Origin: Hymenobacter profundi
GTDB taxonomy: Bacteria; Bacteroidota; Bacteroidia; Cytophagales; Hymenobacteraceae
Assembly (NCBI RefSeq): GCF_019334315.1
Contig: NZ_JAHWGL010000033.1
Span: 1-43,447, forward strand
Length of the DNA: 43,447 nt
Reading direction: 5' to 3'
Shown one piece after another: positions 1-6,145 of the stretch. The notes beneath the pieces were generated by a model that saw only the letters and a program-made list of their open reading frames with translations, made no database searches and was not told the DNA's origin. The translations under genes were made by a program, and so were the position numbers. The first letter of the stretch is position 1, and every line of letters starts with the position of its first letter.

Positions 1-44
1 ACGGCAAAGTTGAGCACCTCCGTCACCTGCCCCTGCGCGTCGCG
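1..44. repeat. Terminal redundancy, left copy (identical to 43404-43447)
   Basis: Bases 1-44 are identical to bases 43404-43447. Because the repeat sits exactly at both ends and a single reading frame runs through it, the simplest reading is a circular molecule cut open with a 44-bp overlap. A chance repeat between paralogous PAS domains would not fall exactly on both contig ends. Confidence 0.9.
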
Positions 45-1256
45 GATGGGCTCGAAGGTAGTGCGGTAGTAGCGGCGCTGGGGCTCGCCGGTGCCGGCAA
101 AGTCGGCCCAGGCTTCGGTTTCGGCCTCGTAGAAGGGCTCGCCCGTCTCGTATACCCGGTCAAACAGCTCGTAAAAGCCTTGGCCTTCAATATCAGGAAT
201 GACCTCGCGGATGGTGCGGCCTAGGGTAGTACGGGCCGGAAACAGCCGCTCATATTCGGCGTTCACCAGGTCGTAGATATGCTCGGGGCCGCGCAGCAGG
301 GCAATGTTGGCCGGCATGCGCATCAGCACCTGAGTCAGGCGCTGGCGCTCGGCTTCGGCCTCGTCGCGGGCCGCTTCGAGCTGCTGGTTGAGCTGCTCGA
401 CCTGCTGGCGGGCGCGCACCTGCTCGCTCACGTCGTACGTAAAGTCCATCACGCCATCAATGTGGCCCCCCACATCGCGCAACGGGTGCAGGGAGATGTT
501 GAGAAAGACCTGCACCAGCTGCCCGTTGCCGTGAAAGTCGAACCAGCCTTCCATTTCGCGCAGGTAGACCGGCTCGCCGGTCCGGTACACCTGGTCAAAC
601 AAGGCCACGATCCCCAGCTCGACGGCCTCCGGGGTCCCCTCGCGAAATGGCCGACCGAGAAAGGAGCGGTGCGGAAACAGGCTCTGATAGGTGGGATTAA
701 CAAACTGGTAGATGTGGTCCGGGCCCTGATAGACGGCAATGTAGGCGGGCATCTGCGTGAGCACCTCGCGGAAGCGGTGGCGCTGCTGCACGGCCACGGC
801 GTGGGCCGCTTGCTCGGCGGCCTGGCTCTCGCGCAGCTGCCGCTCGGCCAGGCGGCGGGCGGTAATGTCTTGTACGGATTGAATGATGCACTGCACCTGC
901 CCCTGAGCATTGAGCACGGGCGTATGGCGCGGCTGCCAGTGGCGCTCGATGAACCGGCCGGGCCGGGTGCGGTCGGGCACGTCGTAGTGCTGCGGGGCCA
1001 TCGCGTGCGGCTGCTTGGTGGCCAGCACCGTTTCCAGCGAGGCGCGCACGTTCGCGACGGCATTGGCCTCGGGCGTTTCGGGGTTGTCGGGGAAGGCGTC
1101 GAAGATGTGCTGCCCGACAATGGTAGTCCGCTCCGTAAGAGTGGCGGCCAAGTAGTCGTCGCTGGCGCCTAGGATCACCCAGTCCGGGGAGAGCAGCAGC
1201 GTGGCGCCGGGCTGGGCGTTGAAGACGGGCAGCAAGTCGAGCGGAGGCAGGGTCAT
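1..1256 (-). CDS. Multi-PAS sensor histidine kinase, N-terminal part (continues at the right edge)
   Basis: The minus-strand frame opens with ATG at 1256 and stays open to base 1. It continues without a frame break at the other end of the window to a TAA at 41696, for 987 codons across the circle. This part encodes about residues 1-418: PAS 1 (about 1-130), PAS 2 (about 160-280) and PAS 3 (about 300-420). PAS 2-5 share an opening of the type 'MPAxIAxxxGPxHIYxxVNxxY' and a closing 'DVTEQ'-like linker. PAS domains sense small ligands, redox state or other cues; no transmembrane segment or signal peptide is visible, so the kinase is probably cytoplasmic. The ATG is preferred because no earlier in-frame start extends the PAS similarity. 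Upstream on the minus strand, TAGCTTTG (1351-1344) fits the Bacteroidota -7 consensus TAnnTTTG. Confidence 0.85.
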   Translation of the reverse strand, partial: MTLPPLDLLPVFNAQPGATLLLSPDWVILGASDDYLAATLTERTTIVGQHIFDAFPDNPETPEANAVANVRASLETVLATKQPHAMAPQHYDVPDRTRPGRFIERHWQPRHTPVLNAQGQVQCIIQSVQDITARRLAERQLRESQAAEQAAHAVAVQQRHRFREVLTQMPAYIAVYQGPDHIYQFVNPTYQSLFPHRSFLGRPFREGTPEAVELGIVALFDQVYRTGEPVYLREMEGWFDFHGNGQLVQVFLNISLHPLRDVGGHIDGVMDFTYDVSEQVRARQQVEQLNQQLEAARDEAEAERQRLTQVLMRMPANIALLRGPEHIYDLVNAEYERLFPARTTLGRTIREVIPDIEGQGFYELFDRVYETGEPFYEAETEAWADFAGTGEPQRRYYRTTFEPIRDAQGQVTEVLNFA

Positions 1257-1397
1257 CGAGGATAGCGGTAGGGTCGGGATAACAATACGAAGGTCGAGGA
1301 TAGGTAGCGAAGGCTCGTTCGACTTTTGTACTAAACTTTTAACCAAAGCTAAGGATGAAAATGCGTGGCAGCCGAGCGTATAACATTTATTGAACGC

Positions 1398-1412
1398 ACG
1401 TTTACTAAACGT
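1398..1412. promoter_or_regulatory. Palindrome upstream of the serine recombinase gene
   Basis: ACGTTTACTAAACGT is a perfect 7-bp inverted repeat around one central base. It lies about 50 bp before the recombinase ATG, in the 204-bp gap between two divergent genes. It could be an operator or part of a recombination site for that enzyme; the sequence alone does not decide. Confidence 0.3.
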
Positions 1413-1460
1413 TATAAGGCCTATCTTGTGGGTCGTTTCTTCCCTACTGCCTCTGCTCGC

Positions 1461-2213
1461 ATGTCGGCACCCACTATCCGTTACGTTCCCTACTATAGAG
1501 TCTCCACCCTGAAGCAAGGCCAGTCCGGTCTAGGCCTGGAAGCCCAGCAGGCCGCCGTGCACGCCTTCGTCACCGATCCTGCGAATCTGCTGCCCGCCTA
1601 CGTGGAAGTCGAGAGCGGTAAGAAGAACCAACGTCCCCAGCTGCTCGCCGCCATCGCCGAGGCCCGCCGGGTGGGGGCCACGCTGCTCATCGCCAAGCTT
1701 GACCGGCTCTCCCGTAACGCGGGCTTCATCTTCGCCCTGCGGGATAGTGGGGTGGAGTTTCAGTGCTGCGACATGCCCGACGCGAATACGTTGACCGTGG
1801 GCCTGTTTGCCGTCCTGGCCCAGCACGAGCGCGAAACCATCAGCAAACGGACGAAGGATGCGCTGCAGGCCAAGAAGGCCCGCGGCGCCGTGCTCGGCAC
1901 ACCGGCCAACCTCACGAGGGCCGTCATTGAGCATAGCCGGGCGATCCGCACGCAGAACGCGCAGCAGCACCAAGCCAACCGGCAGGCGGCGCGACTGGCC
2001 TCGCTGCTCTCCGCGCAGGGGCATACCTTGCAGCAGATTGCCCAGGAGCTCAACGAAGCCGGCTACCGTACTCGCCGGGGGAAGGCATTCTTCCCCATGT
2101 CCGTGCAGCGCTTGCTCAAACGGGTGAAGGCTGCTGACTCCCTATTCAGCTCTTCTTTCCCTACTATAGCGCGGGAGAAACTTTTGCAGTCTATTATTTT
2201 TGTTCCTAGTTGA
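1461..2213 (+). CDS. Serine recombinase (resolvase/invertase family)
   Basis: The 250-residue protein begins MSAPTIRYVPYYRVST. The YxRVST motif places the nucleophilic serine at residue 15. Further hallmarks follow: 'LIAKLDRLSRN', a 'GLFAVLAQHERETISKRTK' helix and a C-terminal helix-turn-helix ('HTLQQIAQELNEAGYRTRRGKAF') for DNA binding. The family cuts and rejoins DNA through a covalent phosphoserine link. The open frame extends upstream to 1365, but only the ATG at 1461 starts just before the catalytic domain. It lacks the long zinc and coiled-coil region of large serine integrases, so it is more likely a resolvase or invertase, perhaps for resolving plasmid multimers. It is distinct from the Tn3 resolvase at 32.8 kb. 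The last 20 or so residues look unlike the family and may be an extension read through into non-conserved DNA. Confidence 0.85.
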   Translation: MSAPTIRYVPYYRVSTLKQGQSGLGLEAQQAAVHAFVTDPANLLPAYVEVESGKKNQRPQLLAAIAEARRVGATLLIAKLDRLSRNAGFIFALRDSGVEFQCCDMPDANTLTVGLFAVLAQHERETISKRTKDALQAKKARGAVLGTPANLTRAVIEHSRAIRTQNAQQHQANRQAARLASLLSAQGHTLQQIAQELNEAGYRTRRGKAFFPMSVQRLLKRVKAADSLFSSSFPTIAREKLLQSIIFVPS

Positions 2214-2234
2214 TTCTTCTTTTTACTTTTTGGT

Positions 2235-2665
2235 ATGTTTCCTCCCACCAATCGGCTGTATTTCGAAAATGCAGCAGGTCGCGTTGAAGAAGACCATGGC
2301 GGCTTCGTGCGGCTAACCTATACAGCGGGGCAGCGAGCGCCCGGCACGTGGCACGGGTTACTACAACACACTAAACATTTACTTACCCGGCAGGGCCACG
2401 GCCGGCTGCTCGTGGATCAACGTTCCATGCGCGCCTTTTCGCTGGAGGAACAACGCTGGCTCTTAGAGCACTGCTCCCCCAGGCGATTATAGAAGGTGGC
2501 TACCGCTACGGCGCGGTGGTGCAGGCCCATGATGTATTTGCCCGCCTGGCCATGGACACCATCCGCTCACAAGTCCAAGGTCTGCAACTAACCTACCGGT
2601 ACTTCCCCGAGGAAGCGGCTGCCATTGCTTGGTTACGTGTGCAAGCGACTACCGCACGCACGTAA
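2235..2665 (+). pseudogene. Frameshifted STAS-like small protein (paralogue of the gene at 5578)
   Basis: The first frame (2235-2492) starts MFPPTNRLYFENAAGRVEED, matching the intact paralogue at 5578 (QPVYFENAVGRITED), but stops after 85 residues. Immediately downstream another frame continues the same fold ('EGGYRYGAVVQAHDVFARLA') to a TAA at 2663-2665. One additional C in the five-C run at 2476-2480 would join both frames into a protein of about 143 residues, close to the 139 of the paralogue. The gene is therefore inactivated by a one-base homopolymer deletion, or the base is a sequencing error. The family resembles the small STAS/SpoIIAA-like proteins common in Hymenobacter; that assignment is tentative. 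Confidence 0.75.
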
Positions 2666-2860
2666 AGCAACGAGTTGCTGGCAGTTCGCACAACTAGCTA
2701 GATAATCCATAGGGGATTCCCTTTGCGCAGCCTTTCGCAGAGTTGCTGGTAACGGCTCCGCTCCCGTTTCTCAAACAAGTTTGTAACACGGAGTTCTCTG
2801 CTAGCAACAATACTACAATACTAGCTGATCGGGGCTGGTATTAGGTGGTTACTGACTACC

Positions 2861-3283
2861 TCAATAAGAAAGGCACTTCCAGAATTTGAAGTCTTGTACT
2901 ACTGGCTGCGTGGCGGTAACGGTCACGACATGCTGATTCGCGACTTGCTCGGCCAGTACTACTACGTAGGTGTCGGCTGGTGGCGCAGCGCGGAATTTGC
3001 CCGCTTTGACAGGGTAATGTAAGCTCGCTTGTTTGAGTTGCTCGAAGCTACCGTTGCCTAATTGATCCAGGGCTTGCTTGCGGATGAAGTACACCTCTCC
3101 CGTATACATGTTGTACTTGCGCCCTGCTTCGTCTATGGCCGGCATGCAATCGCCTGCACCATAGACGATCTGACCACGAATGCTGATCGTAGGCGTTACC
3201 TCTTCCTCGGTCGAGTTGTCATCCTGTGTGCAACTCTGTAGCAATAGAGAACTGAAAGCAAGTAGCGTAAGAAGTGATTTCAT
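2861..3283 (-). CDS. Small predicted lipoprotein
   Basis: This encodes 140 residues from ATG 3283. The N-terminus MKSLLTLLAFSSLLLQSC is a clear lipoprotein signal peptide with a lipobox ending in Cys18, followed by an acidic stretch (TQDDNSTEEE). The mature part has no motif I recognise; it includes 'GQIVYGAGDCMPAIDEAG' and 'YTGEVYFIRKQAL' and looks beta-rich. It is probably exported and lipid-anchored in the outer membrane or periplasm. An upstream in-frame start at 3358 would put 25 residues before the signal peptide and is unlikely. The gene stands alone downstream of two decaying genes on the same strand. Confidence 0.7.
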   Translation of the reverse strand: MKSLLTLLAFSSLLLQSCTQDDNSTEEEVTPTISIRGQIVYGAGDCMPAIDEAGRKYNMYTGEVYFIRKQALDQLGNGSFEQLKQASLHYPVKAGKFRAAPPADTYVVVLAEQVANQHVVTVTATQPVVQDFKFWKCLSY

Positions 3284-3396
3284 AGAAAGCGCACTAAGTG
3301 GGTAGAAGACGTAACAGCAGGATACCCGAGTAGAGTAGAAGGTTGCAGAGCTTGGCATTGATCAGCGAAAAATCGACTGCTCAGGAGTTTCTCCGT

Positions 3397-3579
3397 TTAC
3401 AATTCCGGCAAGTCAATGTACACGGCATACTCCTCCATCTCCTCTGTTCGGACAAACGTGCGGCAGTGGTACAGGTGGTTGGCATCCGGATCATAGTACA
3501 CCTCGGCAAAGAAGCTGCCCATGTGGTAGAGGTTCACCGTGTCCTCTTCCTCAAAGCGCGTGACGGAATAGCCAGTATG
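3397..3579 (-). pseudogene. 5'-truncated copy of the small gene at 4835-5086
   Basis: The minus frame ending in TAA at 3397 reads 'EEEDTVNLYHMGSFFAEVYY' and ends 'YAVYIDLPEL'. It is nearly collinear with the C-terminal two thirds of the intact protein at 4835-5086 ('NLYYLGSFFVEVYYDPEVNH', 'YAVCIDLPAL'). The frame is closed upstream by a TAG at 3580-3582 and has no start codon; the first 30 or so residues of the paralogue are missing. It sits just after the related copy of the partner gene, mirroring the order of the intact pair. The function of the family is unknown. Confidence 0.7.
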
Positions 3580-3590
3580 CTATCAGCTTA

Positions 3591-3857
3591 TTAGGTGGAT
3601 ATCCCTAGGCGAGATACTTGGTTGCAGAGAATAGCATTACACTCCTGAAACCAGCTAGACATGCCGCGAAAAAACTCGACCGAGCTTGCCGCATTGGAGT
3701 CAAACACCTGCGTGTCTTGTCCAGGATAAGTTGCAACAATCACAATATGACTGCCCCGTTGTTGATCAAAATCCACCCACCAGCCTACTTGTCTGGCGCC
3801 GTAGAAGGCAATGTAAAACAGGTATTGTAGGTTCGAACGCACTCTAGGAATTGCCAT
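3591..3857 (-). CDS. Small hypothetical protein, paralogue of 5144-5389
   Basis: From ATG 3857 this encodes 88 residues. It aligns along most of its length with the protein at 5144-5389: 'FYIAFYGARQVGWWVDFDQQ' against 'FELAFAQACRAGWRADLERR', then 'HIVIVATYPGQDTQVF' against 'WVVCATYLGHELMLF', and 'WFQECNAILC' against 'WFDTCAAILC'. A GTG at 3908 would add a hydrophobic segment (LAFYSFAILFLGY) with no counterpart in the paralogue, so the ATG is preferred. I do not recognise the family. Its downstream neighbour is the truncated copy of the intact pair's second gene, so this copy of the cassette may be losing function. Confidence 0.55.
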   Translation of the reverse strand: MAIPRVRSNLQYLFYIAFYGARQVGWWVDFDQQRGSHIVIVATYPGQDTQVFDSNAASSVEFFRGMSSWFQECNAILCNQVSRLGIST

Positions 3858-3927
3858 GTATCCTAAAAATAGTATAGCAAACGAGTAAAAGGCAAGCTCA
3901 GCAAACACTTAATGTTATAAACAAAAC

Positions 3928-3950
3928 GGCCCGACCAACCGGCCGGGGCG
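3928..3950 (-). terminator. Rho-independent terminator after the 42-residue ORF
   Basis: A GC-rich stem (3930-3936 with 3941-3947, one mismatch, four-base AACC loop) is followed on the minus strand by CGTTTTGTTT. It lies about 20 bases after the stop codon of the small ORF at 3972-4100. Confidence 0.55.
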
Positions 3951-3971
3951 CTTTATTGCTGGGCATTTTGG

Positions 3972-4100
3972 CTACCCAGCCAACCCAAAGAACCACAACA
4001 GCAGCCGCACCAGCCCGCATAACGCTAGCACGAATAGTGTTTTCTGCCACAGCGTAGGTTCGTTGGGGTCTTCGTAGCTGGAGGGGTTGTAGCGGGCCAT
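3972..4100 (-). CDS. 42-residue putative small membrane protein
   Basis: ATG 4100 to TAG 3972 encodes 42 residues. The first 20 are polar (MARYNPSSYEDPNEPTLWQK) and the rest form one hydrophobic segment (TLFVLALCGLVRLLLWFFGL). That pattern fits a single-pass membrane protein. It is bracketed by two hairpins: the terminator at 3928-3950 just downstream and another at 4113-4142 just upstream. No partner or family is recognisable, and a real gene is not proven; the polar-then-hydrophobic design and the terminator support it. Confidence 0.45.
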   Translation of the reverse strand: MARYNPSSYEDPNEPTLWQKTLFVLALCGLVRLLLWFFGLAG

Positions 4101-4112
4101 GCCCTAGAATAG

Positions 4113-4142
4113 CAAACGCCCGGCCAAGTGGTCAGGCGTTTG
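4113..4142. terminator. Hairpin of the CAAACGCC...GGCGTTTG type
   Basis: A perfect 8-bp stem (4113-4120 with 4135-4142) has a 14-base loop. The same stem recurs at 4800-4831, and its inner part at 6023-6050, each just after a gene. Here no gene ends nearby on either strand, so it may be the leftover terminator of a lost gene or serve as a boundary for the small ORF. Confidence 0.5.
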
Positions 4143-4340
4143 TGTTGCAATAGAGTGGGGCGTGTACGTCTCTATAGTCGAAGAAGCAGGTTGTTACCCT
4201 GGTATACAGTAGTGTTTTTTTGAGCAGCTTATTCGTTGCGCTCAGCTGGTGAGCCTACTGCCGGCCACGCTGCCACTACCCACCCACGTCGCTAGAGCCT
4301 GCTGTACAAACACCGTACAAGCAAGTGTTCCCTTTCATAC

Positions 4341-4460
4341 CTAACCACGTAGTTGCACAGTTGTACAATTGCGCAACTGTGTAATTGCGTAGTTAGGCAA
4401 CTGCGCAACTATGTAATTATATAACTGTGTAGTTATACAACTGTATAGTCATATAGTTAA
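4341..4460. repeat. Array of 15 degenerate palindromic octamers, consensus RYARYTRY
   Basis: From 4349 to 4460 the DNA divides into 14 consecutive octamers (gtagttgc, acagttgt, acaattgc, gcaactgt, gtaattgc, gtagttag, gcaactgc, gcaactat, gtaattat, ataactgt, gtagttat, acaactgt, atagtcat, atagttaa). A partial unit precedes at 4341-4348. Every unit fits RYARYTRY, apart from the last base of two units; the T at position 6 is C once. The units therefore differ almost only by transitions. The consensus is its own reverse complement, so hairpins can form in any register, and G-U pairs would be tolerated in RNA. No coding function is evident. Confidence 0.85.
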
Positions 4461-4799
4461 ATTGATGTTCTGATACCTTGATGTTCTTATGTTCTGATAG
4501 TTGAATAATCAACTATACTGGCAGCTATTACATCTGGCTTTGATCTTTCACTGCACAGTCGTCTACTTGTCTTTTTCCGCCCTGATCAACTCCTGTTAGG
4601 CAGGGCTTGATCCTACTTTGGATAGGGGGCAGCAAGCCATGTCTTTGTAGCTACAAACCGGCGGTTTGCAGCCACGAATACTTCCCGTTCAAATTGCACG
4701 CAAGCTGGTGACCGTAAGCAGATAGCTAGCCGACGAAGCTATCGTGTTTTCTCTTTGCTGGTAGAGGAGAATGGGTTGGCTGGCAACCGGAAGACAACG
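4461..4799. other. Gene-free stretch with short direct repeats
   Basis: TTGATGTTCT occurs at 4462-4471 and 4478-4487, and ATGTTCTGATA at 4465-4475 and 4489-4499. They are followed by a small hairpin, GTTGA-ATAA-TCAAC. From about 4515 to 4799 I see no gene, RNA or strong repeat. Confidence 0.5.
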
Positions 4800-4831
4800 C
4801 AAACGCCCCCTCAAAAGAGCGGAGGCGTTTG
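4800..4831 (-). terminator. Terminator after the gene at 4835-5086
   Basis: Stem CAAACGCC (4800-4807) pairs with GGCGTTTG (4824-4831), with further pairing inside (CCTC with GAG). It starts three bases after the stop codon of the minus-strand gene. It belongs to the same stem family as 4113-4142 and 6023-6050. Confidence 0.65.
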
Positions 4832-4834
4832 TTC

Positions 4835-5086
4835 TTATAAGGCTGGTAAGTCGATACACACTGCGTACTGCTCTAACTCTTCTTTGCCCACAAAGGTGCG
4901 GCAGTCATATAAGTGGTTGACTTCCGGATCATAGTACACCTCCACAAAGAAGCTGCCCAGGTAGTAGAGGTTAATAACGTGCGCGTTGTCAACGCGTTGC
5001 AGCAAGTATGTGCCGTGTCCCATCACCATGCCCAGACGGCGATGCAAGGAGTACTGGTCGAAGGTAGCGCGGGATGGAATAGCCAT
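4835..5086 (-). CDS. Small hypothetical protein, second gene of a duplicated cassette
   Basis: This encodes 83 residues from ATG 5086 (MAIPSRATFDQYSLHRRLGM). The C-terminal half carries the strands 'VINLYYLGSFFVEVYYDPEV' and 'NHLYDCRTFVGKEELEQYAV', which are conserved in the truncated copy at 3397-3579. The length and beta-strand pattern suggest a small compact domain. I do not recognise the family and assign no function. It follows the gene at 5144-5389 by 57 bp on the same strand and is closed by a strong hairpin at 4800-4831, so the two probably form a short operon. Confidence 0.65.
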   Translation of the reverse strand: MAIPSRATFDQYSLHRRLGMVMGHGTYLLQRVDNAHVINLYYLGSFFVEVYYDPEVNHLYDCRTFVGKEELEQYAVCIDLPAL

Positions 5087-5143
5087 AGAAGCAAGACAAG
5101 ATACGCAGTACTGAGTGGCCTTTTACAAACCGCATGTCATGGC

Positions 5144-5389
5144 CTATGTCACCCGTGCGCACAGGATGGCGGCGCACGTATCGAACCACTGCTTTACGTC
5201 CTGCCATGTGTCTAAGGTGCTGTGATCAGTTGAAGTGAACAGCATGAGTTCGTGCCCTAAATACGTAGCGCAGACTACCCACTGCTCATCACTTCTCCGC
5301 TCTAGATCAGCCCGCCATCCTGCGCGGCAGGCCTGGGCAAAGGCGAGCTCAAATAGGGACCGGATCTGCGTTTGTTCGAAAGATGACAT
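5144..5389 (-). CDS. Small hypothetical protein, first gene of a duplicated cassette
   Basis: From ATG 5389 this encodes 81 residues (MSSFEQTQIRSLFELAFAQA). A TTG at 5449 would extend it by 20 residues, but the ATG has a GGAAG-like stretch about 10 bases upstream and fits the paralogue at 3591-3857 better. The two proteins share an N-terminal helix, a central 'VATY/CATY' strand and a C-terminal 'WFxxCxAILC' helix. The family is not recognised. It is followed by the gene at 4835-5086, and both are present a second time, partly decayed, at 3397-3857. Confidence 0.6.
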   Translation of the reverse strand: MSSFEQTQIRSLFELAFAQACRAGWRADLERRSDEQWVVCATYLGHELMLFTSTDHSTLDTWQDVKQWFDTCAAILCARVT

Positions 5390-5551
5390 GCTAACTTCCG
5401 CTTCCAGGGTTGAAGGGTTGAAATAGTAACGTACACCAACGGTAGACAAGCACGACCAGAAAAGATGCTATAGCATAAAGGGCCTTAACCGTATGACTAG
5501 GGCGATCCTGGCAAAGCCACTACAACGCTCATCTTGGCCGGTCTTTTCTGT

Positions 5552-5559
5552 TAGTTTTG
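5552..5559 (+). promoter_or_regulatory. Bacteroidota-type -7 promoter element
   Basis: TAGTTTTG matches the Bacteroidota sigma-ABfr -7 consensus TAnnTTTG and lies 18 bp before the ATG at 5578. A TTG at 5534-5536 is the best -33 candidate, with a slightly short spacer. Confidence 0.5.
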
Positions 5560-5577
5560 AGGCCTGATTCTGTTCGT

Positions 5578-5997
5578 ATGCCGACGTCTATTCAACCCGT
5601 GTACTTCGAGAATGCAGTGGGACGCATCACCGAGGACGCAGCCGGTTACGCGCTGATCCGCTACCATGCCGTCAAGCGGGAGCCTGCCGAACTGCGGGCC
5701 CTGCTCACCCACCTGGGCAACTTGCTGCTGCGGCGCAACTGGCAGTGCATCTTAGCGGATATGCGGACCATGGAACCGCTGTCCACCCCGGAGAAGATCC
5801 TCCTGATGGAAGAATGGTACGGGGGCCACATCCCGCGGCCCGAGCGCCTGTGCACGGCCTATGTGCTGGCAGATAATGCGTTGACACGTTTAGCCATCTA
5901 CGAACTCCAACAGGAAGCGCGCAAGCACCATCGCTCCGACGCGTTCACAAGCTTGGAAGAAGCGCACGCGTACTTGCTTACCTGTACGCAGCCGTAA
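5578..5997 (+). CDS. STAS/SpoIIAA-like small protein (tentative)
   Basis: This encodes 139 residues from ATG 5578 (MPTSIQPVYFENAVGRITED). A TTG seven codons upstream overlaps the promoter element and is not preferred. The pattern of N-terminal strands, then 'LLLRRNWQCILADMRTMEPL' and a C-terminal helix ('TRLAIYELQQEARKH') resembles the SpoIIAA/STAS-like proteins frequent in Hymenobacter. Such domains usually act in protein-protein regulation. The frameshifted paralogue lies at 2235-2665; the two flank the duplicated minus-strand cassettes, so the whole patch may come from one block duplication. A hairpin at 6023-6050 closes the gene. Confidence 0.6.
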   Translation: MPTSIQPVYFENAVGRITEDAAGYALIRYHAVKREPAELRALLTHLGNLLLRRNWQCILADMRTMEPLSTPEKILLMEEWYGGHIPRPERLCTAYVLADNALTRLAIYELQQEARKHHRSDAFTSLEEAHAYLLTCTQP

Positions 5998-6021
5998 CGA
6001 GAAGCAGTCGCCTAATAAGGC

Positions 6022-6051
6022 AAACGCCCCCACGGGGAAGTGGAGGCGTTC
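6022..6051. terminator. Bidirectional terminator between STAS-like gene and tape measure gene
   Basis: AACGCC (6023-6028) and CCAC (6030-6033) pair with GTGG (6040-6043) and GGCGTT (6045-6050). The hairpin lies 25 bases after the plus-strand stop and about 95 bases after the minus-strand tape measure stop, so it could serve both converging genes. Confidence 0.6.
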
Positions 6052-6145
6052 GGGAATTGTTGCAAGAAAGAAAGGTCGTGGTATTCTGCTAAGACGAAAA
6101 CAGGCAAAAAAGGTTACCAGCTATATATAGCCGGACGCTATCCGA

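Noticed and set aside
279..1172. Long plus-strand open frame of 297 codons
   Set aside because: It is the antisense of the PAS kinase. The minus frame shows clear PAS signatures and continues in frame through the circle junction.
3343..3594. 83-codon plus-strand frame
   Set aside because: It is antisense to the truncated paralogue at 3397-3579, whose minus-strand translation clearly matches the intact gene at 4835-5086.
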